Assembly (NCBI GenBank): GCA_009667805.1
Contig: CM019070.1
Coordinates: 56,796,735-56,860,734, forward strand
Source: Leptobrachium leishanense
Lineage: Eukaryota > Chordata > Amphibia > Anura > Megophryidae
Reading direction: 5' to 3'
DNA: 64,000 nt
Position numbers and translations under genes: made by a program. Positions 57,501 through 64,000 of the stretch are shown here, in pieces. The stretch's first letter is position 1, and every line of letters begins with the position of its first letter. The notes beneath the pieces were generated by a model. The model was not told the origin of the DNA. It did not search any database and worked only from the letters and a program-made list of their open reading frames with translations.

Positions 57501-60500
57501 ACACCTAATGGTGGATACTCGAAAACGAGAGAAATCTCAATGTATCCTTCCTGGTAAAATACTCAAAAAAAAAAATTCCAAATTTAGCAGCTACAATAAT
57601 AAAAAAAGTGTGGGGGAATTAACAGCTAGAAAAAAAAAAAAAAAAGTCTATGTCCTCTAATGTTTCTACCCCCCCCCCGCCAACCCTTCTAGATTGAGTT
57701 CCCACAGGAATAGGGCCTTCATTTCCTCCTGTGTTGGTTTGTCAAAATGTTGTTCAACGTATTGTAACCCTGTCTATATTGTGCCAAATGTACAGCGCTG
57801 CGGAATATGCTGGCGCTTTATAAATAAACTCAATGCTGGCTATACCTTACCGAAAAACGATCTTACCTGTATAATACAAGATGTCAAGCTAACACACACG
57901 AGAAGACTTGCAGATTGTGATATTTTTTGTAACGAAATCAATCTTCACCACCTACAAATCCCTTTAATGGTTCATGGTGCTGAGGCTCTGGGCCCTTTAA
58001 GAGTGCGCAGCCTGAGCCCCGGTTAATAATCCCCACTCTTACAGGCCAATTTTGTTAATTAAATGTTTTGTTTGCGATGCAGCTCTCATTCATTTCGGAC
58101 ACGTCATCCCTAGCAGATCTAAGCCAGGGCCCAGATCTCATTAGATAAAACCTATCAGGAGTAAAGGAAAATGGAGGAGTCACTAATTAAAGCATTTAAT
58201 TGTGTGTATTCACTGTCAGGCTGTTTTATCTCCAATCTATGATTGTGAGCTGGATGTCAGTCTCCCACCAAAAAGCACTTTCATTAATGGAAGAGAGCGG
58301 TGGATCCCCCTCCCTTCTCCATTCTACTTGAAATGAAGGGGAAAGCATGAGCACTTTACTTGGCCTTGTTAGAAGGTGCTTTTCAAAGGCACAATCATAT
58401 CCACACATCAGAAGGTCCAGGAACATTTGTCCGGCCCTTTACCTCTTCAGCATAGACTCTAGGTGAAAGAAAAGAAAAAAAAAAAAAATGACCAAGACGG
58501 CACCGGATGTGTGTGTATGGGTCTACCGTCATCATTTTACACGAGCGACTGACTGCAAAGTAGCCCTCAAATCACAGAGCGGGATACTGTGGTTGGGTGC
58601 TTCCAGAAAGCATATTTTCAAGTTTTATCTCATAGACTGCACAGGTTTTAAAACAGCAGATAGACGGACAGAATTTAGGCTGCATGCATGAAGACATACG
58701 GACGCACGATCGCCATTGGTGTCTTCAAGGGTTCAGTTTTATCTGTAGAACCAATAAAAAAAAGGTTCTCTAGAGATCGGGACTGTGCAAGCAAGACATG
58801 GGGGGGGGGGGTCAAACCACTTTGTGTCGTGCGAGTTTGGGGGGGGGGGGACTGCACAAAACCTGGCCTGTAATCATACCTGAGCCCTCTGATAGTATAG
58901 ATACAAATGGGGAACAATAAAATGTATCCAAGACCATGACCATTCATGTGTAAGAAAAATAAATGGGGGAAAGCCCCAAAAAGAAGTTGCGTCCATGACA
59001 TCCGCTTAAGTAAAAAACCTGTAATTAACAGCCAGATGTAAGGCTTCGTTGTATGATGCCTATTGCCAGATATTGCGGTGAAGCACTTTGCGCTACAGAC
59101 GTGTCAATTTTCCACTTCAAATAAATGCGCTCTCCTCACCCATGTTCTGCTCTATTTAATTAAAATCCCGTCAAGCTTAGAAGTTGCTCCCAAAACACCA
59201 GAAAGCATTAGTAGGTAATGGTTTCACCTAGTATGTGTTGATTAATTTCAAACCTTTGAAGAGAGAAAAAAAAAAAAAAAATATATAATTCTTTTTTTTT
59301 TAAATTCTATATATGAAAAAATTAATCTCACCAAGTTATCTTCAATAATCACTTTCTGCAGACGTTACTTCTATTTAGCTAATTGAGAACACCGGAGTTC
59401 ACCAGAACAAAGGTTACATTATCAGTATAACTAGAAGCCATTTGACTTCATCACTCTCAAACTAATGAGGTTTAAGATCCGTCTCTCGCACGGCTTGCAA
59501 ATTAAAAAAGGAGACGAGGGAAAAAAATAAAAAAGCCTTCTCTAAAAAAAAAAAAAAAAGCTTCAAAAAGAAAAAAAAAGTTATGAATTTTTGTATGTAT
59601 TAAATCCATTCTATCACGCCATTCTAAAAAGTGAAAAAACTATTACGCAAAAAAAAAAAAAAAAAAAAGAAGAATCCTTAGTTTGAATTGCGTTTTTAAC
59701 TTTACGGAAATTTGATACAGACCATTTTCTTAAAAAAAAAAAAAAAAAAAAAGTACAGATTATCCAGGTGCAGAGTTATTAAAGCGTTTGCTCAAATTAA
59801 ATATGTAATCCTTCAAATGCCTTTCAGTTTAATGAGTAAAGGAGCTTTAGTTTAACTGGGCAGATCGTGTAGGCACACCACTGCACTCTTTAAATTACTT
59901 TCAAAAAGCACGAGGGCTGAGGCATGATATGCATATAATTAATTCATGCCAACACCTTGCTCAATTAGCTGGTTACTGCTTCCAAGGATTATACCCAGGG
60001 AATATATAGCAATTTTTCCAAATTAGGAAATGGCAAACGTTTTCTAACCAGTTTGTCAATTACAAGGTTTCATTATGCGTTCTATCTGAACATATATACA
60101 TGTTCACACACGCACACAACTTTTTACCCTATATAAATAAAAGATATTCCTTTTTGTAATAACCAAGAAAAAAAAAAAACTATCGGCTTAGAATCGTACG
60201 GAACCTTTAGAACATACAATTTTAAATAAAGGAATACACAAAGATGAAAACCAAAGGATGTACATTGCAGCTTCTTCTGCCATATGACAGGAAGAAATAA
60301 CATTGACCTTTAGAGCCAAGAACCAAAAAACTGGAAGAACAAAATGGTTTCACATCCTGGTACCCTTTAAATGTTAAAAAAGAAAAGGGGACACACCTGA
60401 TGTAGTCATTTCTGCAGAGGATCATCCCACTCTTGGTGTAACAGGAAGTGCCAATTTCCCCAAGTTGAGCCTGACAACAGGAACATTTTAGACATCTGCT

Positions 60501-60632
60501 GTGCCAGTAGCTGTCCATGGCATAGAGCAAGAACCGATCGGCTATCTTGCCACCGCATCCAGCACATCTTTTCCAGGAAAGGGTACTGGCAGTAACAGGT
60601 GGAGGCTGGGCACTACTCCCTGGATTCACCAT
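36551..60632 (-). CDS. LMO4: LIM domain only 4 (LMO4), complete coding region in four exons
   Basis: The coding parts join as 60632-60397, 48276-48180, 47981-47826 and 36559-36551, all with AG/GT boundaries and compatible phases, giving 165 residues, the usual LMO4 length. LIM1 ligands are C23, C26, H44, C47, C50, C53, C73 and D76; LIM2 ligands are C87, C90, H109, C112, C115, C118, C137 and D140. The protein has no DNA-binding domain; in this family the LIM domains bridge LDB1 and other partners in nuclear transcription complexes. From memory, the sequence is nearly identical to the mammalian protein, with changes near residues 8, 16-17 and 59. Start: ATG at 60632 in the context ACCATGG. Confidence 0.97.
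36752..37050. mobile_element. Harbinger-like MITE copy
   Basis: The left end GGGCCGGAGTCAGACAAGC and right end CTCGTCTGACCCCAGCCTC are inverse-related. The interior (GCGCTAAGCACACC, GGTGGCCAGATGGGTGTCAG) matches the block at about 17,820-18,100, so it is a family member. No clear duplication. Confidence 0.65.
38255..38665 (-). mobile_element. CR1 LINE fragment (RT C-terminus and tail)
   Basis: On the minus strand the sequence encodes the CR1 C-terminus (LNDLNMYSLEKRRDRGDM, DTWNSLPVEVVEAK) with the GGGCCGAAAGGTTCTTATC tail and a CATAGAAACATAG octamer-type end. It is the third copy of the family in this window and ends inside RT at about 38665. Confidence 0.88.
39679..39850. mobile_element. 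Palindromic MITE (GGTTATTCAGAGA family)
   Basis: GGTTATTCAGAGAGCGGTG...AAATGGAAAATTCTAGG and its inverse, CCTAGACTTTTCATTTC...TTCACTTCTCTTTGAATG, form a 170-bp imperfect palindrome. The core GAGAATTTTTCTGGTTTGGC is shared with the ACAGGTCTATTC family, so the two are relatives. Confidence 0.7.
40845..41255. mobile_element. Inverted-repeat element with hammerhead ribozyme, in LMO4 intron 4
   Basis: Left arm 40845-40979 and right arm 41096-41255 are imperfect inverse complements (ACTAGTGGCCTGCTC / GAGCAGGCCACTAGT; GGGTGGCCAGCACTGATTG / CAATCAGTACTGGCCACCC). The ~115-bp interior contains a hammerhead motif on the minus strand. A single arm without the ribozyme lies at 44463-44625. The design parallels the element at 24661-25407. 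Confidence 0.75.
40998..41052 (-). ncRNA. Hammerhead ribozyme, complete core
   Basis: Minus strand: CCUC (stem I, 41046-41043), CTGACGA (41042-41036, a CUGANGA core), stem II GGCC/GGCC with a 6-base loop, GAAA (41021-41018), a two-pair stem III (A-U, C-G) with a 4-base loop, then GUC with C at 41010 as cleavage site, then GGGG pairing with CCUC. Stem II is perfect. Stem I is short, four pairs including one G-U. Fits known Penelope-type hammerheads. Confidence 0.75.
41631..42049. mobile_element. Harbinger-like MITE copy
   Basis: Ends AAGGCAAGGGTCAGATGAGCG and CGTTCATCTGACCCCAGCC with TTA on the right and a near match on the left. The interior is full of CGGACGTAC/GTCCGT words in both orientations, which open shadow frames on both strands. 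Confidence 0.72.
42206..42588. mobile_element. hAT-type MITE with perfect 8-bp duplication
   Basis: The element runs 42214-42580 (367 bp), starting TAGGCTTGTGCACCGA and ending AACGCACATCCCTA, flanked by ACTACAAT on both sides (42206-42213 and 42581-42588). It is the compact relative of the element at 1959-4203 without satellite or LINE insertions. Confidence 0.9.
43371..43755. mobile_element. Harbinger-like MITE, one end lost
   Basis: CAATGTCAGACGAACGCAG begins the element and GCGTCTGACGTTGCC- and GTCCGTT-type words continue to about 43755, but no right terminus is recognisable. Confidence 0.55.
44405..45041. mobile_element. Harbinger-like MITE split by a single arm of the inverted-repeat element
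   Basis: Ends TTAAGGCCCGTGTCAGACG and GCTCATCTGACATTAACC are inverse-related. At 44463-44625 sequence matching the right arm of the 40845-41255 element (CAGTACTGGCCACCC...GCAAGCCACTAGTGC) is inserted. A long A-tract lies at 44939-44964. Confidence 0.7.
46650..46960. mobile_element. GC-rich palindromic MITE, second copy
   Basis: GAGTGTGGCTTGGGG...GATACATCACCTGTCCC and its inverse GGGGACAGGTATTTTATC...CGAGTGTGGCTCGGGG surround a core with GATCGCGAC and TCTCGCGAGAAGGG. An extra inverted piece, GGGTTACCGCTTTCACC / GGTGAAAGGTAACCCC, lies at 46894-46925. Related to 35075-35310. Confidence 0.65.
47826..47981 (-). other. LMO4: LMO4 exon 4 (second half of LIM2 and C-terminal tail)
   Basis: The exon is 156 bp, phase 0 at both ends, encoding residues 112-163 from CFTCSTCRNRLVPGDRF to LNSLQSNPLLPDQK. 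Acceptor ACATATAG|TGT; donor AAG|GTGAAT. It supplies zinc ligands C112, C115, C118, C137 and D140. Confidence 0.96.
48180..48276 (-). other. LMO4: LMO4 exon 3 (first half of LIM2)
   Basis: The exon is 97 bp, encoding the last base of R79 to K111 (LFGNSGACSACGQSIP, RAQGNVYHLK). Acceptor TTTCAATACAG|G; donor AAG|GTAAAC. The intron to exon 4 is only 198 bp (48179-47982). Confidence 0.96.
50008..50212. mobile_element. hAT-like MITE of the GGTCCTCAGG family
   Basis: CAGCCGTCCCCAAACCTGG and CCAGGTTTGGGGACCACTAG are inverse ends, with imperfect flanks CCTAGAG / CCTTTAG. Internal blocks AGATATCTGAAG and TAAGGATTACCTTGGGGAAA match the other copies. Confidence 0.78.
53346..54093. mobile_element. ~745-bp MITE (CAGGGTTATTCAGAGA ends)
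   Basis: Left end CAGGGTTATTCAGAGAATCG and right end TTTTTGAATAACCCTGA are inverse-related. The interior has CGAAACCCGC/GCCGAATG-type words and a Pro/Lys-rich 73-codon frame of no known family. Its ends resemble those of 39679-39850. Confidence 0.72.
54248..54440. mobile_element. hAT-like MITE of the GGTCCTCAGG family
   Basis: TGGTTCCAAACCCTGGCCCTC and GACATGAGGACCAGGAACCAC are inverse ends; internal TTTTAAGGATCATC and CTTCAGATATCTGGAAAAC are present. A G10-type tract lies near the right end. Confidence 0.72.
54770..55650. promoter_or_regulatory. Candidate conserved non-coding block in intron 2
   Basis: A long AT-rich, low-repeat stretch with several homeodomain-type cores (GTAATTGC, AGTTAATTATC, GCTAATTAAAGCC, CTTAATTGTG). 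It is free of the MITEs that fill neighbouring DNA. Enhancer function is inferred from composition and from the usual regulatory landscape of LMO4; there is no alignment. Confidence 0.35.
55928..56112 (-). mobile_element. tRNA-derived SINE copy
   Basis: Minus strand: GGCTGGATACAGTAGAGG (A-box-like), GGTTCGATCCC (B-box) near 56055, then the TTGGGCAAAATGCC-type body and the shared tail ATGTATCCTTCCTGG. Same family as 11136-11327. Confidence 0.83.
56480..57170. promoter_or_regulatory. Candidate conserved non-coding block in intron 2
   Basis: AT-rich unique-looking DNA with TTTAATTAATTTTTG, CATTTAATTACCTACC, CAATTAAAGGGACAGC and AGTAATTAATGAGG. No repeat is recognised within it. Regulatory role is inference only. 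Confidence 0.35.
57468..57572 (+). mobile_element. SINE fragment (body and tail)
   Basis: GCACCTCTGCAGTATGTG, CCTTGGGCAAGACACC and the tail CTCAATGTATCCTTCCTGG match the second half of the SINE family. Confidence 0.82.
57700..57830 (+). mobile_element. L2-like LINE tail
   Basis: TGAGTTCCCACAGGAATAGGG, TTGTTCAACGTATTGTAACC and GTACAGCGCTGCGGAATATG...GCGCTTTATAAATAAA form the typical L2-type 3' UTR. ORF2 is absent. Confidence 0.75.
59020..60130. promoter_or_regulatory. Candidate conserved non-coding block next to exon 2
   Basis: The block lies less than 1.4 kb downstream of exon 2. It contains ATTTAATTAAAATCCC, TTGATTAATTTC, ATATAATTAATTCATGCC and CAATTAGCTGG plus several poly-A tracts, and no MITE. 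Inference only. Confidence 0.35.
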
Positions 60633-60635
60633 GGT
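60397..60635 (-). other. LMO4: LMO4 exon 2 (start codon and LIM1)
   Basis: The exon begins after TTTCTTGTCTGTCTAG with ACC, then ATG at 60632. It encodes residues 1-78 plus two bases of R79, containing the whole LIM1 domain. The 5' UTR part is only three bases, so almost all of the leader comes from an upstream exon. Confidence 0.95.
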
Positions 60636-63274
60636 CTAGACAGACAAGAAATGAGACAAAAAGAACAGAACTTCACTTAGGTCATCTCAAACCTCAAATG
60701 GTGTCCAACATACAGTAGCAACTGACTGGTGGGTCAGGCTAATTGACGGCCTGGAGACAGTAGGCGCTTGTTTACATTGTTTGGGGTCAGTGATTTCTCA
60801 CTTTAGATGGTGCCACCAAACATACCTTCTTGGTGACCTTTGAGGACCATCTTAAAATGCAAATTAAGAATCTACCACCTTTTTTGAAATGCAAATTAGG
60901 GAACAAAAAGATATAACATACCATGTAAGGAGATATTCTCTAGAATTTATCTATCAGCCAATCAAGACCACTTGGGTCTCTTCTTCAAAGCGAATCGAAG
61001 AATTGATTTAGCACAAAGCAATCACCAATGTTTAGGCAGGGAAAGGACAGGAGTGGAAACTTGCTGGGCAGGTTTTTATTTTTTTTTTTTACTTAAGATT
61101 ACTATCCCTTGTTCATTGTTATGGTCTCTATTCTAATCAATTCCTTGTTATTGTTGGATCAGCTGAAATCTCATTTGATTTTTTAAAAGGCGATCAATGA
61201 ACGGCTGCTTTGGAATTAGGACCAAATAAATAGAGCTGAACTTTAGGACGCCCTGTTAACTTGCTGTACAAACACACAAACCACTTTTGTCTCACTAATC
61301 TGTCCTTGATCAGCAATTTAAATGCAATGGATATACGCCCTCAAAAGGCTCCCATTTCATGATAAAAGTCTGCAGATACAATTGAGCCCAAAGACTAGAT
61401 CAAACAATAAAAAAGGGGGTCACTCAGGCAATCCCAGTTGGAAAGATTCTCTGCAAAACATTAAGAGGGTCACACTGGAGGTAGGAGAGGAGAATCATAC
61501 TTTGGGATGATCATTAGGTTGAAATTTTGGTTTCCTTGGGTCAAAACAGTCTCACCTGCTGCAGAAGGTCTTTGGAACAAGCCACTATGGTGGTGTTCCT
61601 CGAGGACATTCAGTGAATACCAAGTAGCCATGCTTTCCAAGAAGTTCTGCAGCAGCATATTTCATTTTCAAACCACTCCTGGCACAATTACTTAAACCTT
61701 TAACTCACTTCATCAGACAAGACCTGTTCCTCCTGGTTTATTTACAATAAATATGTATCCAGACATTGTCCCATAACTTATAGCAATAGTTTTATCTTTG
61801 AGTCAGGGGGGGGGGGGAATAAAGTAGGAGTTTGCAGACAATCTGAAGTTGGTGGCAACACTGTCTGATCATTTTCCCTTACGATCTGCAAGGACAATGC
61901 ATAAAAACCACATAATCTGCCATAATCAGAACTGTACCTATTAAGCTGTAACCAAACACCAGGACTTGGGAAACAGAACCACTCTAAAAGCCATTATCTG
62001 TGTGTACCCGAATGCATCATACCTTTATGTAAATTGATTTATCTGATGCATTACTCAACAAATTGCTTTTTGTAACAATTTCATCTCCAGACCCTAAATG
62101 AATCTGCATTTCCTGCCTGGTCTATCAAGCTTCATTTTTTTTCTCTTCTTCCCTTCGCCTGCTCTTGTAGTAAAAAAAAAAAAAAAAACTGAAATAGAAA
62201 AATGGAGAGACCTTTGAATCTCAAAACCAGACTGACCAACCGTGATCTCCTTTGAAAAACAAATTGAAATATAAGGGAACTGTAAACTTAAAAAAAAAAA
62301 AAAAAGAAAAAAAGAAAAGAAACCACACACAAACTTAAACAAGCAATATCTTAATACGGATTAAAATCTAGTAGGGATGAATCCTCGAAGGAGTGACCAG
62401 AAAGCAAGTCAAGATAAAGTCAAGGGATCATCAAGTTTCAGTTGACTTGAAGAAAAAAAAAAAAAAAGGAGAGGGGAGGCTTTTACATTTAATATGGTTT
62501 CTACATAAATTATATAGTCACAAGATGCAGAGGAGGCAGCAAAACCGATTTTAAAGCGGAGTCTCTGGTCCTTAATGGAACAGATCTCAGATGAAGAAAG
62601 AAAAGGGGGGGGGGTTCAATTTGTAATTGAAAAACTAGATCCTTAATTCAAAAGCTGTTTTTTTAATTAGCCAAGTCAGTGGATTCCCAGTTCCAAGACA
62701 CAAAGGCTAGTAGAGTTTACTTTGATCTTACTGCCACAGTGTCCAAAAAGAGGGGGGGGGGGGACCTTTTCAGTTCTTTGCTGTGCAAAAAAAAATTATG
62801 GAGAGGGAGGGAAGCTAGGTCTCAATTCCTTTTCCATAGGAAACGAAAGGAAGGAGGAGGGTACACCGAAAAATACCTTTCGAAAAAACTGGGTTTGGGG
62901 CACAGAATCCAAGGCTCGAAGTTTTGTTTTCTTCTATGTCAATTTAGGCAGACCTCAGGTTGACCATTAGTATGCTTTAATCCAAAGGGGGATCAGAGAA
63001 ATGGAGGTTGTTGGGATCAGAAAGCTCAAATTCTTCCCATGTTAATCTATAACAGTGTATGGGTAAATCATCTTTATGGACTACACAGCAGTAACCTAAA
63101 AAGCACTAGATCAAGCTGTACAGCACATGATCTAAGCACCGAGTACAAGCAACCTTTTACTATATAGTGTGGGAAAACAAGCCAGGACCTTGCTTTTCTT
63201 TCACTGGAGTGGGAGAGTCATGGAATCTTCCCTCAAAATAAAAGCAACCAAGTCATAAAGAAGATCAGCCTTAC
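60636..63274 (-). other. LMO4: LMO4 intron 1 (inferred)
   Basis: Bounded by the donor GAGGAG|GTAAGG at 63275/63274 and the acceptor before exon 2. It contains homopolymer A and G tracts and no recognised repeat or gene. An alternative first exon inside it cannot be excluded. Confidence 0.6.
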
Positions 63275-63560
63275 CTCCTCTGTTATCCTGGCAATGATGA
63301 CTGGGTCTGGGGGCTTAGTGTTAGAGGTCCTGTAGTTCTTCTCGCTGCAGACACAGTTGCTGTGGGATCCCAGATACAGCAAAGGTCCACAAGAGCAGAC
63401 CCTCCCCTGCTTCTCCCTGCTACACACACGCACCAGTGCTGCAGCAGCAAGTTTGATTCAGATTGTAGCAACTCCTTGATGTAGATCTTCCCTTAGGCAG
63501 ACACAGAGGGAAGACGGTGTGGAGCTTAATAAAAAAATTAAAAAAAAAATCTAGGAGAAA
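63275..63560 (-). other. LMO4: LMO4 exon 1, non-coding (inferred, 5' end approximate)
   Basis: A strong donor GAGGAG|GTAAGG ends a stretch of balanced GC content that contrasts with the AT-rich intron. From 63275 to about 63500 the minus strand has no ATG, as suits a leader spliced next to the start codon of exon 2. The transcription start is not defined. Confidence 0.6.
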
Positions 63561-63759
63561 AAAAATAAATAAAAAAAGAAACCTTTGTTTTGCTTTCAGG
63601 AACCTGAAGGTGAAGAGAAAAACAAAATACCCAGACTGGACTAAACAGAAAACAAAATATAAAATAAACAGAATGGCAAAGCAAAACCCAACAAAACAAA
63701 AACACTACTGCAGATGGCAAGACCGAATAGAAAAAAGGAAAAAAAAATGGGAGGCCCAC

Positions 63760-63920
63760 TGGAGGCTTGTTTCTCTCTGTGAGTCTAGGCTCTCTCTACC
63801 CTGACATGTGTTACTGACAGAGCAAAAGCCCAGCACTGAGGCTGATCATGCTCCTCCCAATCCAATCCCCATTCTGATTGTTCAGGCGGAATAATAAAAT
63901 GACCAAGGAGAGAACAGAGT
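63760..63920 (-). promoter_or_regulatory. Candidate LMO4 promoter with inverted CCAAT boxes
   Basis: Two CCAAT boxes lie on the plus strand (63857-63861 and 63862-63866), read as ATTGG on the LMO4 strand, beside a GGGAGGAG purine box. No TATA box stands out. Location 500-650 bp upstream of the inferred donor fits a first-exon promoter. Confidence 0.4.
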
Positions 63921-64000
63921 CTCAGACAGGGGGTGGGCAGGAGGGGGGGGAGTGCAATGGGATGATGGATATATCAGGTGGAAGGACTCCTGTTCTGGGA

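Larger units (their letters stand above)
48277..60396 (-). other. LMO4: LMO4 intron 2 (12.1 kb)
   Basis: Donor ATCAG|GTGTGT and acceptor at 48278-48277. The intron contains SINEs, MITEs (listed separately) and long AT-rich blocks rich in TAATTA-type words (54770-55650, 56480-57170, 58030-58480, 59020-60130). No further LMO4 exon or other gene is recognised. From 48280 to 50000 and from 50213 to 53340 I see nothing I can name beyond homopolymer tracts. Confidence 0.85.

Overview
The window looks like a stretch of an amphibian, probably anuran, chromosome. It carries one recognisable host gene, the LIM-only transcription co-factor LMO4, on the minus strand across the right half. The rest is intergenic or intronic DNA packed with nested transposable elements. 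The vertebrate assignment is secure, because the LMO4 protein is complete at 165 residues with all 16 zinc ligands. The amphibian assignment is an inference from the mix of CR1/L2-type LINEs, Penelope-like elements, PNMA-like-gag Ty3/Gypsy elements and many families of palindromic MITEs.

Left region (1-10,320): a decayed Ty3/Gypsy element in plus orientation, entering the window inside gag. It runs gag, protease, RT, RNase H, integrase, polypurine tract, then a 950-bp LTR, with frameshifts and stops throughout. It is split by a hAT-type non-autonomous element with a perfect 8-bp target duplication, which itself carries an 18-bp satellite array and a CR1 fragment. It is split again by a nearly intact CR1 LINE that has a 77-bp piece of Gypsy sequence attached to its 5' end. 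The LTR is directly followed by a proline-tRNA primer binding site, so the 'last' LTR is laid out like a 5' LTR.

Middle region (10,321-35,800): intergenic. It holds an internally deleted L2-like LINE and SINEs sharing its tail, two satellite arrays (one related to the array inside the hAT element, in inverse orientation), a Penelope-like element with a GIY-YIG endonuclease ORF, a composite hAT-like MITE family, Harbinger-like MITEs nested in another MITE, a piggyBac-like MITE, and two large inverted-repeat elements. The larger of these is a ~1.08-kb near-perfect palindrome. Three of the elements here carry hammerhead-ribozyme motifs, and a fourth lies in LMO4 intron 4.

Right region (35,815-64,000): LMO4. 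A non-coding first exon and promoter lie near 63.3-63.9 kb; exon 2 starts the protein (LIM1), exons 3 and 4 encode LIM2 and the tail, and after an 11.3-kb intron exon 5 supplies only Val-Cys-stop and the 3' UTR. Introns 2 and 4 hold MITEs, SINEs and AT-rich single-copy blocks with many TAATTA cores that may be conserved regulatory DNA.

The most interesting signal is a set of small self-cleaving hammerhead-like RNAs inside Penelope-type or palindromic elements. The copies at 25,157-25,209 and about 41,000-41,050 (both minus strand) fold convincingly on paper.
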